Part shown: positions 45,241 through 53,705 of the stretch, one piece after another
How the letters are laid out: every line of letters starts with the position of its first letter
Position numbering within the stretch: position 1 is the first letter of the stretch
Assembly (NCBI GenBank): GCA_000818945.1
Contig: KN805387.1
Coordinates: 486,783 to 550,782, forward strand
Source of the DNA: Schizochytrium sp. CCTCC M209059
Lineage: Eukaryota; Sar; Bigyra; Thraustochytrida; Thraustochytriidae
Length of the DNA stretch: 64,000 nt
Direction of reading: 5' to 3'
Made by a program: the position numbers and the translations under genes
The notes under the pieces: generated by a model
Databases searched by the model: none
Told to the model about the DNA's origin: nothing
The model's input: only the letters and a program-made list of their open reading frames with translations

Positions 45241-46629
45241 TCACACCACAGAAACCGTATTCGACGGTGCTTCCAAGAAGCTGCCGGTGCTTTCGGCGCC
45301 GGGCGAGCGCGGATCGATGTCCTGCACAGTGGGCGCCCGATCAGAGTTTTCGTCCTCCGTTTCGGCAGCAGCTGCCTGACGCGCAACCGCGCCAGACTCA
45401 TCATTGTTCTGACGCGGCTTGAAAACAAAGAGTAGAATGCCACAAATGGTGATAAAGATGCCAAGCGTGAACAATGAGACCTGTTGAGTTGAAAAATCAT
45501 CAAACTCGCCATAAAAGAGAGCACCCATGGTCACGGACGAAATGATGAACATCGCGTTGTAAAGAGGAAACACGAGAATCGCGTCATATCGAGACATGCC
45601 CTTGTTGAGCATGGAGAGCTGCGAGATTGCCAAGATAAGCGTCGCAAGAATAAAGACGTAAGGGTACCACGTTGTCCACGCGCTCTGGCCTTCCTCACTG
45701 CCGTCGAACACGCTCGTTTTCATAAGCACGCCAACAGCTTTGAAGAAAATATTCTGAAGCGCGCCAAGGCCCCCCGACACAAATCCATAATAGAATGGGC
45801 GCATCGCAAAGTTCGCATAAGCAAGCTTGGTGCACCAGGGGGCCGCCGCGGGCGAGGCTACCGCTACGTGGGTGCCGACAGTGCCTGGTATGGTGGTGAC
45901 TAACTTTTTGGAAGGATTACGCAGCTCTGCCTTGGCAACGTTTCCGTCAATTTCGATGTCTTCGAGCACGATCGAAGAACAAGTGGCTGCATTTTTCTCC
46001 GCAAGGTCCCCAGGCAATCCATTTTGCTGTTCTCCTCCAGCATCACTTCCCGCCGAATTGTTATCCTGCGTCTTCACCACGGCAGAAGGAGTTTTGTCCG
46101 GTAGGTTTTGCTTGAGAGGGTCCGTGAAGAGAAGCGAGCATGTCATGAGAAACATAATGACGCCGAGGGTGACGACACCAGCAAGAAAGGAAGGCGAACG
46201 AAAAAACCCGAGCAGGTCATCGAGCACGTACGACTCTGAATCGTGGTTCCCCGTCACCGTAGTCAAAGTACATCCAATGAAGACGATGATGCTGGCGATG
46301 ATATCGATTTTGTAGACCTTTTCCTTGAGAATGCATGGCGCGAAGAATTGATTCATGATGAGCGTGAGTCCTGCAAATGGGACGACGAGGCTTTGTGCAG
46401 CAAAGCTGAAAGCAAAAAAGTCGAAGGGGAACGGAAAAAGACCCATCATGATGAAAGAGGCCCACCAACACGGCGAGCACACGATTCCAAGCATGACGGG
46501 GTACTTTTTGTCGTCAGGAAGCGCCTGATTTTGATTGTGCGCATATTTTTGGAAAATTAATCCCAGACAGCTCAGCACCGAGCTTGCGATGCTAAAGGTG
46601 ACGCCCACCACCCACTCGGACTCGCCCAT
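45241..46629 (-). CDS. NIPA-type magnesium transporter
   Basis: The product is 462 residues. It belongs to the NIPA (drug/metabolite transporter) family of Mg2+ transporters of plasma membrane and endosomes. The N-terminus (WVVGVTFSIASSVLSCLGLIFQKYAH) matches the first helix of the family, followed by WWASFIMMGL and LTLIMNQFFAPCILKEKV. About nine hydrophobic segments are seen, with one long hydrophilic loop (about 175-260, Ser/Asn/Gln-rich) not found in short animal NIPAs. The last segments (YNAMFIISSVTMGALFYGEF, ITICGILLFVFKPR) are conserved. The C-terminal tail is cytosolic. A GA-repeat lies about 155 bp upstream. Confidence 0.9.
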   Translation of the reverse strand: MGESEWVVGVTFSIASSVLSCLGLIFQKYAHNQNQALPDDKKYPVMLGIVCSPCWWASFIMMGLFPFPFDFFAFSFAAQSLVVPFAGLTLIMNQFFAPCILKEKVYKIDIIASIIVFIGCTLTTVTGNHDSESYVLDDLLGFFRSPSFLAGVVTLGVIMFLMTCSLLFTDPLKQNLPDKTPSAVVKTQDNNSAGSDAGGEQQNGLPGDLAEKNAATCSSIVLEDIEIDGNVAKAELRNPSKKLVTTIPGTVGTHVAVASPAAAPWCTKLAYANFAMRPFYYGFVSGGLGALQNIFFKAVGVLMKTSVFDGSEEGQSAWTTWYPYVFILATLILAISQLSMLNKGMSRYDAILVFPLYNAMFIISSVTMGALFYGEFDDFSTQQVSLFTLGIFITICGILLFVFKPRQNNDESGAVARQAAAAETEDENSDRAPTVQDIDPRSPGAESTGSFLEAPSNTVSVV

Positions 46630-47164
46630 AGTATATCAGCCTCGCGCCAGTGCGCAACAAGAGATATGCTTGCGTCTCGGGCTTTGTTGTCGTAGCTAGC
46701 TAAGCTAGCCAGCTCGATCGCGGTCCTCGCTCGGAAAGTGCTCGATACCTTCCAGGTTCCTATGGGTCCGTCAAGAGAACCGTCTCTCTCTCTCTCTTTC
46801 TCTCTCTCTCGGTCTCTGCGCCTGAAGCCGCGCGGCCTGGGGCGTAAAGGCCGTAGTCGCACGCGCAAATGACGATCGATCTGCCCACCCACCCGCCCAC
46901 GTGAGTATGCTTGCAGCCAAGCAAACATGCGCCCTCAAAAAAAATGAATGTTGGAATTTGCATCACAAAAGAGGTCCGTTGGCCAACCCCAAACCCATAG
47001 GAGTACCTTAGGCGTCAAATAGCCTTGATACCCTTCATACGTACGGCCCTATCAAGGTTGTCTCGATGACCCCCTGCCAGATGAGCTTGCGCAGCGCCAT
47101 CATTTGATGATGAGTCAAATGGATGGTGAGTGTGGTGCAAATTTCTCTCCCGCACTTCCTGCTA
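46630..47164. other. Intergenic region between NIPA start and amino-acid transporter stop
   Basis: A 535-bp spacer between tandem minus-strand genes. It holds the GA tract and a TACGTACG palindrome at 47038-47045. No gene seen. Confidence 0.4.
46783..46811. repeat. CT/GA array upstream of the NIPA gene
   Basis: About 29 bp of CTCTCT with TTTC interruptions (GAGA on the transcribed strand), the same kind of tract as upstream of eEF1-gamma. Confidence 0.8.
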
Positions 47165-48532
47165 CTAGAACTTTTGAGCAGGAACCGGAATATGCGAGGC
47201 GCACGTAAAAGGCCCCGCATCGCTCGATGGAGCCCTGGCAATTGTGACAATGACAGCGGCAAGGCCTCCAAAAAAGAGGACCGCAGCATAGAAGAAGATA
47301 AAGCCGTAGACGATTTGCTGTGACGTTGAAGTGCGAAGCTTGTTGAGTCGGCGCGCGAAAATGGTACCGACGAGCGGAAAGACGTAGGCTAGGCAGACGG
47401 TGAGGCTACCGATGAGACTGACAATCTGGTCAAAGACAGGAATCGCGTTCGCAATGAGCAGTGTTGTCAAGACTATGCCCAGTGTAACAAGAAACCAGTC
47501 AAAAGCGCCACGAAAGCTTGTCTTGTTGAGCGTGGAGGGCCGCAACTTGGCGTGCAGTAGACGGGCCAAGACCTGGCCCTGAATGAGAAAGCTCACAACA
47601 AAATGGACAAAGAGCATACCAGAGGCAATCCGAAAGTTCGCGTTGCGTGTCATGTAAAGCACCAAGAGATCATTGCCCGTCTTGCCCAAATGAAAGTATC
47701 CAAATCCGCCAATGCTAAAGTACGTGATGAGCTGCATCGGAACAGAGAGCGCAATTGAGCGCGTAAAGTTTGCCGGTGAACTCATTTCTGATAAGAATTG
47801 CAACGTGAGGTGCGTGTTCATGTAGGAAAACGAAAACTTGGAGAGAGAGTTGAAAACGTCCACCCATGAAAGGTCAGGCGGAACCACATGCGTCGAGGCA
47901 GACGATGGACCCGGGTGCTGCATAAAATCGAGCACGACGAGAAGAACGGCCCCATAAAAGGTCAATAGGTTGAACCACAAGAGCCATCGGAGCGACGCCA
48001 AATTGCGCAGCTGCATGAGAGGTAAAACAACGAGGCAGCCGACGACACCCCAAGAAAACCGACAGAGAGAAAGGACGTCGAAAAACACGTACTGAAGCGT
48101 GTTGCTCATGAGCAAGACAAATGCTGCGTTCGTGAGGCCAAGATAAAGGTGCTGCAAAAAGTCCACAAAGCTATTGTACAATGCGCTGGGCACAGCAAGC
48201 TTGGAAAGGAGCACGATGCCATGTGCTTCGGGAACAAGTTTGCTTGCCTCGAAGAGCTGCATCGCACAATATGCATTCAGAAAGCAGCAGGCGACGGCAA
48301 AGGCGCTGGCCATGGCCCAGCCGAGCCCAGCGAACGCTGATGACATTGACAAGACGCCAGCGCCGATGGTTGACCCTAGTTGCAGCCACGACACGAGCAC
48401 CCACGAGGCATGTCTGGGCGGGCCTGCAGGGGCGTGCTCGTGACCATCTGGCGTTTCGCAAGATCTGCTTTCGAGAAGCGGGGTCGCGGAAGAGGGCTCT
48501 CGCGTCGTCGTCGTCGTCGTCGTCGTCGTCAT
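47165..48532 (-). CDS. Amino-acid transporter, AAAP/SLC38 family
   Basis: The product is 455 residues from the ATG at 48532, which opens a poly-Thr run encoded by a GTC array (MTTTTTTTTT). The Aa_trans fold is clear: the first membrane segment carries the family motif GSTIGAGVLSMSSAFAGLGW. About eleven hydrophobic segments follow, including FVLLMSNTLQYVFFD and YFSIGGFGYFHLG. These transporters move neutral amino acids with Na+ or H+ across plasma or vacuolar membranes; substrate and direction are not predictable. The C-terminus ends shortly after a hydrophobic segment (ILFFGGLAAVIVTIARAPS). Confidence 0.92.
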   Translation of the reverse strand: MTTTTTTTTTREPSSATPLLESRSCETPDGHEHAPAGPPRHASWVLVSWLQLGSTIGAGVLSMSSAFAGLGWAMASAFAVACCFLNAYCAMQLFEASKLVPEAHGIVLLSKLAVPSALYNSFVDFLQHLYLGLTNAAFVLLMSNTLQYVFFDVLSLCRFSWGVVGCLVVLPLMQLRNLASLRWLLWFNLLTFYGAVLLVVLDFMQHPGPSSASTHVVPPDLSWVDVFNSLSKFSFSYMNTHLTLQFLSEMSSPANFTRSIALSVPMQLITYFSIGGFGYFHLGKTGNDLLVLYMTRNANFRIASGMLFVHFVVSFLIQGQVLARLLHAKLRPSTLNKTSFRGAFDWFLVTLGIVLTTLLIANAIPVFDQIVSLIGSLTVCLAYVFPLVGTIFARRLNKLRTSTSQQIVYGFIFFYAAVLFFGGLAAVIVTIARAPSSDAGPFTCASHIPVPAQKF

Positions 48533-49724
48533 CGTCGCTGCCAACTCGACTCACGTCCAAGAGAATCTCCAACAAGTAACCACAAACACGCACTCCCCAA
48601 GAGACACGCACTTGCGCGCGTGCGTGCGCACAGGTCTAGGGTCTTTGTTGACGACCTGCGCCCTCCCTCGTTTGCGTCTCCTTTCCTTTGCTGACTTCCG
48701 CGCGGCGGAGACACGAGCTTTTGGGCGGCCGGCTTCTCGGCGTCTCCCCACGTGCCGCACAATCTGCGCACCGCGGGCACAGACCCACCACGGTTGCGTT
48801 CTGACCACCAGCCGGTTCGCAGTCTCCGCGCACGCGCGCGTGCTTTGCCTGCACGACGACGACCTTGGCGGCCGCCTCGGAGCGCGCGTCCGCCACTTTC
48901 TCTCGCAGGTTCTGTCTTTGGAGTCGCCAGAAAATGAGTTCGAGAGAGAGAGACCTGCTCCGTATATACCTTCAGCGGCTCGAGGACTGGCGGCGAAGTG
49001 ACCGGTGGGCGACTAAGTGTGACACATCGTGCAGCGCTAGGTCAAGAGCTCATTGCGGTGGCATGATGTGATTCTTTGTCCTAGGCTTTCTGGTGCTCTT
49101 TTCATCGCGATGCAAGCGGCGTGGCCGGCCGGAAAGAGAGAGAGACAGACTTGTTATATAGTACGTACACGCCAGCGGGTGATGATTTTGCCAAGGAAGT
49201 GGTGGAACAGGCCAAAACCAGTGCTGATGAACAGCCCGGAACCGAGAGCATTTGCAGCGCTGGGCAGACTTCGTCGATGTCGACTTTCCGCTCTGGGATG
49301 GGAATCTTGCTCGGGGCGGCCAGGGTGTTCTGTCCTGTTTCTTCGTAGCAAGGAGGTCCCGATGATGACCTTGATGATGGTCATGACAGAACGCAAGATA
49401 ACCCGGATCCTCAGGAGAGAGAGAGAGAGAGTCCGACCACGCACAACAGTTGCAGGGAGCAGCGGTGGCTGCGGCGCTGCGACGAGAATGTATCACCGGC
49501 GGATGGGAAACGCTTCGGCCACTCACAATCGAACACCATCAGAACCACGGCCATAGTAGGTCTATATTCTGCGGCAATGGGATACTACGTATACTACTTT
49601 GTGGAGTGAGGCCCAGAGCTTTGGAAATGCAACTCGGCAAACCAAGATCGCTCTAGAAGGAAAGGCTTGCGGCGGGCAAGGTGGACGCGGCTGCGCTGCG
49701 GAAGCGAGCAGAGGACGGGCGACG
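48533..49724. other. Divergent intergenic region, transporter / poly-Gln membrane protein
   Basis: About 1.2 kb. It holds a TATATA at 48963-48969, TATATAGTACGTAC at 49155-49168 and a GA array at 49415-49431. A short minus-strand frame near 49160-49440 has an Ile-rich and a Gly/Phe-rich hydrophobic stretch but also a competing plus frame; neither is called. Confidence 0.4.
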
Positions 49725-50542
49725 ATGTTTCGCGTGGCACACGCGCAGGCCGAGGGCGGCTCGGCGTCGGGCGGCAGCCTCGGCGTCAGCGGCAGCGGAC
49801 ATGGTGCAGATGGCGCCGCCGGTGGCGAAGCGCAGGTGCTCCGGGACGACCGGCAAACTCTGCTCAACATTCTCGAGGTGGTGCGCGCGCTCAATCGCGC
49901 AGAGAGGACGGGGGAGAACAAGATGAGTGAAGAAGACGTGCGCTTCGTGCAAAAGGCCAATGAACAAATTACCAGATACGGCTTCTTTGGCGGTCTCGTG
50001 GGCGGTGGGTCCACCCTCTTCATCTTGCGAAATGCGAACAAGGTCTTTCGCTTTACGGCGGCGATTGGCTCGTGGGTGATCACTTCTGCCGTAGGACGTT
50101 TTGCCGCGGTGGATAACTCCCTGGATCAAATTCTCAATGGACTTCCCGCAGAGTCGCAGCTCCGTCAGGCGGCACGAAAGGTGGTAGCCATGTACGCCGA
50201 AGAAGATGGGTACTTTGCAAAGCGGTATGGCTTGAACGTTCTTGAAGCAGACGCTGAGACCGAGCTCGGACTCAACACTTGGCACAATGACCGTGACAAA
50301 TTTGAGACGCAGACGCGCCCCAATCCTAGCGCCTCACGATCAAACTCTAGCGATAATATGGAGGATGGCGACGCCTCCGAGCAGGAGATCTTCGACATGC
50401 ATGCATACTTTGACAATGACGGCAGTAGCAATTCCAGCAGCGCCAGCAATCAGAGCAGCAGTATGCTAAGCAAAAGTGGCGCAAATAGTAGCGCGCAGGG
50501 AGCAAATGACTCTTGGTCGCGTGAGACCTCGCAACAGGCTCC

Positions 50543-50577
<35 letters not shown>

Positions 50578-50807
50578 GGCAGCAATATCAGCAGTCGGTC
50601 AACGACGATCCATTTTCTCATGGGTCGCCATACCCTCAGCTTGGTCCGAACGACGCAAACAGTCGCGGGGGGGGCGCTGCTTTGCGCATGTATAGTGAAG
50701 ATTTTGAGGATGCAATGATCATGGAACAACAGCAGCAACAAGCACAGCAGGGACACGACAGGACTTGGGAGGATGTGCGAAAGGAGTATTATTCGCACCA
50801 CAAGTAA
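49725..50807 (+). CDS. Membrane-associated protein with poly-Gln C-terminal region, unknown function
   Basis: The product is 360 residues from the ATG at 49725 (MFRVAHAQ); upstream in-frame sequence starts at a TTG. Residues about 75-100 are a charged helix (EEDVRFVQKANEQITRYG) leading into a Gly-rich hydrophobic segment (GFFGGLVGGGSTLFIL) and a second hydrophobic stretch (FTAAIGSWVITSAVG). A helix follows (QILNGLPAESQLRQAARKVVAMYAEEDG). The rest is disordered, Asn/Ser-rich with CAG/CAA-encoded poly-Gln at 50542-50580. No family is recognised; a mitochondrial or endomembrane protein is possible. The stop codon overlaps a perfect GTAAGT donor sequence, so the frame may continue by splicing. 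Confidence 0.7.
50542..50580 (+). repeat. CAG-encoded poly-Gln tract
   Basis: A run of CAG codons with CAA ends, coding poly-Gln in the membrane-associated unknown protein. Confidence 0.85.
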
Positions 50808-50987
50808 GTAAAGGAAGCCAGCTTCCTCGCAGAGTGCGCCTTGAGAATGGAAATTGGTCACGCGTCAAGGCGAGCCAGCATTGCTGGTCAATGGAACCTT
50901 TTCCACTCTCCATTTATTTTTTCCAAGTTCGGAGAAGCAGTGCTTACACGACTTGGGCTATAGACAATCTTATACTGCCAAAATTCA

Positions 50988-52421
50988 TTACCATACATAG
51001 GAGTTTGAGTTGCTGCCATTGTCAACCTGGCCCTTTTTCATGAACCATCGCTCATCGTGCCAAGCTACGCCCGGCTTGCTCCATTCAAAGGTTGTAAGAC
51101 GTCCATCGACGTGCACACTTGCCGTATGTCGAATTGTGTTGGGGACGTCGAGGATCTCGAGCCCGCGCGATGAAAGTGTTTGGGGCAAGTTGCGACGCAT
51201 AATCGTGATATGCTTTGTAAAGGTCGAGGTGCTCGTGCCAATGAAGGTTGCGGCATGCGTACATATCAATTGCTCCAGAGCAGCAGCCACTGACCCGAAA
51301 AGTTGCGGTTGAACGAAAGCAGCCTTGAGTTGGTCGAGCGCTTCCTTAACCTGCGGATACTTACCAGAAAAGAGATCAGGAGAGAAAATCTTGCGGCCCG
51401 TGCGCTTCATGAGAGGCGCAAGAAAGGTATGCGAGGGTTTGGCCACGGTTGTGACAAACAAAGGATCGGCCTCGTCCACGTGGACCTTTTGCAAAGCTTG
51501 CGCGAAAGCTTCAGCGCTATGCATCTGGGTCTTCATCTTACTCGCGACGTCACCGAGACGAACATGCACAGCGCTAAAAGGCTCGCCCTTGAAGACTTCC
51601 ACGTGCACGAGTGAGGCTATTTCTTGCAGCGCTGGCGCATATCGAACGCTCGACCACATGGAATATCGTAGCCAGTGATAGCTAAAGAACCTGCCCTTGG
51701 AAAAGACAACATGTGCCGCGTCGGCGTTTTTCAGGAGCTGCATGTGTGCTCTCGCGCGAAGAACGTTAGGCATAAGTAGTGGACTTTGAATATCTACAGT
51801 CTTGACTTTGTTTGGATCCAGAGATGCAATAAAGTCCACAAGCTTTACGTCTATCGGCACGAGGTCAATGCCAAGTGTTTTTACCATGGCAGGAAAATCA
51901 AAGAGGCGGTCCGCGGCCAGCAGCGAGCTAGTATCTGCTGCAAGGTACCTGAATGCCAAGTTCAGATGACCGGTGGCCATGGGCACAATGAGTTCACGAC
52001 CAAGACTTTGTGCAATAAAGAGCGCACTTGCCAAACATATGACCTGATTTCCGAGTCCCCCGGACGGCGTGTAGACATAGTACTTTTTGGCGGAATCGAG
52101 CGCACCATACTTTGCGTCCGTCGTACGCGGCATGACTTCGTCAAGGGAGGGGCGACGATCTCCGAGGTCTTGAGCAGCACTCTTGCTAGAGTCGTCGTTG
52201 TCTTCTGGTGAACCAAGCCAGTCATACTGGTAAGCCGTGCCATCTTGGTCATCCTGGCCCAGAGCGTTCGAGTGTCCAGAGCAATCTACGCACTCTATGC
52301 TCTCATTTACGTTTGCAGAGAATTGAAGTAGGGAGGCTGTCTTATGCAGCGTCAGGATAACGGTCAGCACCGAGAATACAAGGAGAACGGAGTACTTTGC
52401 TGCGCGAGTTCGCCAGTTCAT
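50988..52421 (-). CDS. Type II membrane O-fucosyltransferase-like protein
   Basis: The product is 477 residues. A short cytosolic start (MNWRTRAAKYS) and one anchor (VLLVFSVLTVILTLHKTASLL, about 12-32) give Golgi/ER type II topology. A stem of about 90 residues is followed by a catalytic region with the nucleotide-sugar GT motif YVYTPSGGLGNQVICLASALFIAQSLGREL, then FSAVHVRLGDV with the conserved Arg, and a Ser/Thr-rich motif near the end (TFIGTSTSTFTKHI). These blocks match GDP-fucose protein O-fucosyltransferase or related fucosyltransferase families. Donor and acceptor specificity cannot be read from sequence. Confidence 0.8.
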   Translation of the reverse strand: MNWRTRAAKYSVLLVFSVLTVILTLHKTASLLQFSANVNESIECVDCSGHSNALGQDDQDGTAYQYDWLGSPEDNDDSSKSAAQDLGDRRPSLDEVMPRTTDAKYGALDSAKKYYVYTPSGGLGNQVICLASALFIAQSLGRELIVPMATGHLNLAFRYLAADTSSLLAADRLFDFPAMVKTLGIDLVPIDVKLVDFIASLDPNKVKTVDIQSPLLMPNVLRARAHMQLLKNADAAHVVFSKGRFFSYHWLRYSMWSSVRYAPALQEIASLVHVEVFKGEPFSAVHVRLGDVASKMKTQMHSAEAFAQALQKVHVDEADPLFVTTVAKPSHTFLAPLMKRTGRKIFSPDLFSGKYPQVKEALDQLKAAFVQPQLFGSVAAALEQLICTHAATFIGTSTSTFTKHITIMRRNLPQTLSSRGLEILDVPNTIRHTASVHVDGRLTTFEWSKPGVAWHDERWFMKKGQVDNGSNSNSYVW

Positions 52422-52450
52422 GGTCCCACTTCACCTTCTGGAACTCGGTA

Positions 52451-52454
52451 AAAC

Positions 52455-52482
<28 letters not shown>
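52451..52482. repeat. (CTTG)n tetranucleotide array
   Basis: Seven to eight copies of CTTG directly upstream of the fucosyltransferase gene. Confidence 0.85.
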
Positions 52483-52485
<3 letters not shown>

Positions 52486-53175
52486 GCTGTCTGGCCCGCT
52501 TCAGCCATACAGCCAGCCTGCCAGCACTCTAGCCGGCAAGCAAGCACTACCTTGAATCTGCACGACCTGTCGCACGTAGCTCTCGCGCGGGCTCCTTCTG
52601 CACTCCCAACGTTTAGCACACGCCTCGTCTCCCGGCCGATGGATCTTTCTTTCCAAGCTTTCTGCCACTGATGAATCGCCAACCAGTCGACTGGGCTCCG
52701 ACCCACTGGCACTTGCAGAGCTGGTTGTCTGTTTGCTCGTCTTGCTGGCTGTTTCCTTCCCTCGCAAGTCGTCTCCGCAGCCCTGGGGTTCAAGGGGTCG
52801 GCTTGTCTCGGCACGTTGAGACAGTGAATGTGGTCCCCGTCCGAACGGCTCGCCTCTGTGCACCCTCTCTCCTCTCCTCGACAGGCCCTCCGCGCGCTCT
52901 CTTCCACGCGGGCGCGCAGCCGGGGCGGCACCACGCGGCACGAGGCGCCCGCGGCCTCCCCCTCGCGCGGAGTTCTCGCGCCGTTGCGGACTTGCTCGCT
53001 CATCCCTTGCCTGCGCTGCTGCGCTGTTTGTGCGCACACCGCGGCCTTGCTTGCATTTGCTTGCTTGCTTGCTTGCATGGGCATGCTTGCCAGGCAAGCC
53101 GGCCCGCGCTGCGCCGCGCGGGGCGGCGCGAGGGCGGAGAAGACTGGGCCGCGCGAGGGCTGCGGCGGAGGCGGG

Positions 53176-53225
53176 CAAGCGAGCGAGTAAGCAAGCAAGC
53201 AAGCGAGCGAGCGAGCGAGCGAAGC
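53176..53225. repeat. (CAAG/CGAG)n tetranucleotide array
   Basis: About twelve units alternating CAAG and CGAG, as in the arrays at 26887 and 32500. Confidence 0.85.
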
Positions 53226-53420
53226 AAAGCAAGCGCTCGCGGCGCGGAGCTTGCGCGAGATTGAGAGGCGCGCGTGTCTCCGGGTCCGGTGCGCTTCACG
53301 CGGGGTGTCCAGATGGTATGTATACCGGGTTCTTGGGCGGGGCGCGCGCAGCGGACCCGGAGACGGCGCGGGGGCTCGCGGCGACCATTCCTGCTGCAGA
53401 GCCGCAGAGAAAGAAAGCAA

Positions 53421-53458
53421 GAAATAAACAAACCAACCAACAAACAAACACACAAACC
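53421..53458. repeat. (AAAC)n tetranucleotide array
   Basis: About nine imperfect AAAC/CAAC units, the second such array in the window. Confidence 0.8.
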
Positions 53459-53705
53459 TCGAACCCGACCCGATCGAGCGCTCGCGCGAGAGGGCAGGCA
53501 GTCCGCGGTCGCGCTTCCACGGCCCGGCGTGCGTGCGTGCGTGTGCGTGCGTGCTCGCTCGGTTGCTTGCTTGCTTGCCCACGGCGCGAGCTCGGCCACG
53601 GCGGCATCGGCGTGCAAGGCGGCGGTTGAGGGCGCAGTGCAGTTGGTGGTGGCGACACGCCCGGAGAAGGACAGCAGCAGCAGCAGCAGCAGACAACGCG
53701 CGAAG

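Larger units (their letters stand above)
52422..53705. other. Divergent intergenic region, fucosyltransferase / GMP synthase
   Basis: About 1.3 kb, GC-rich and packed with CTTG/CAAG arrays (52451-52482, 53056-53080, 53176-53225), an AAAC array (53421-53458), GCGT repeats (53527-53552) and CAG repeats (53672-53692). A GTATGT to CTGCTGCAG interval (53318-53397) may be a leader intron. Long frames here are Ala/Arg/Cys shadows. Confidence 0.45.

Noticed and set aside
44945..45241. 98-residue hydrophobic minus-strand frame overlapping the NIPA stop by one base
   Set aside because: Looks membrane-like, but lies in the 3' flank, has no family resemblance and an overlapping second cistron is unlikely in a eukaryote.
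49154..49444. 96-residue minus-strand frame with two hydrophobic parts
   Set aside because: An equally plausible plus-strand frame covers the same DNA; no evidence favours either.
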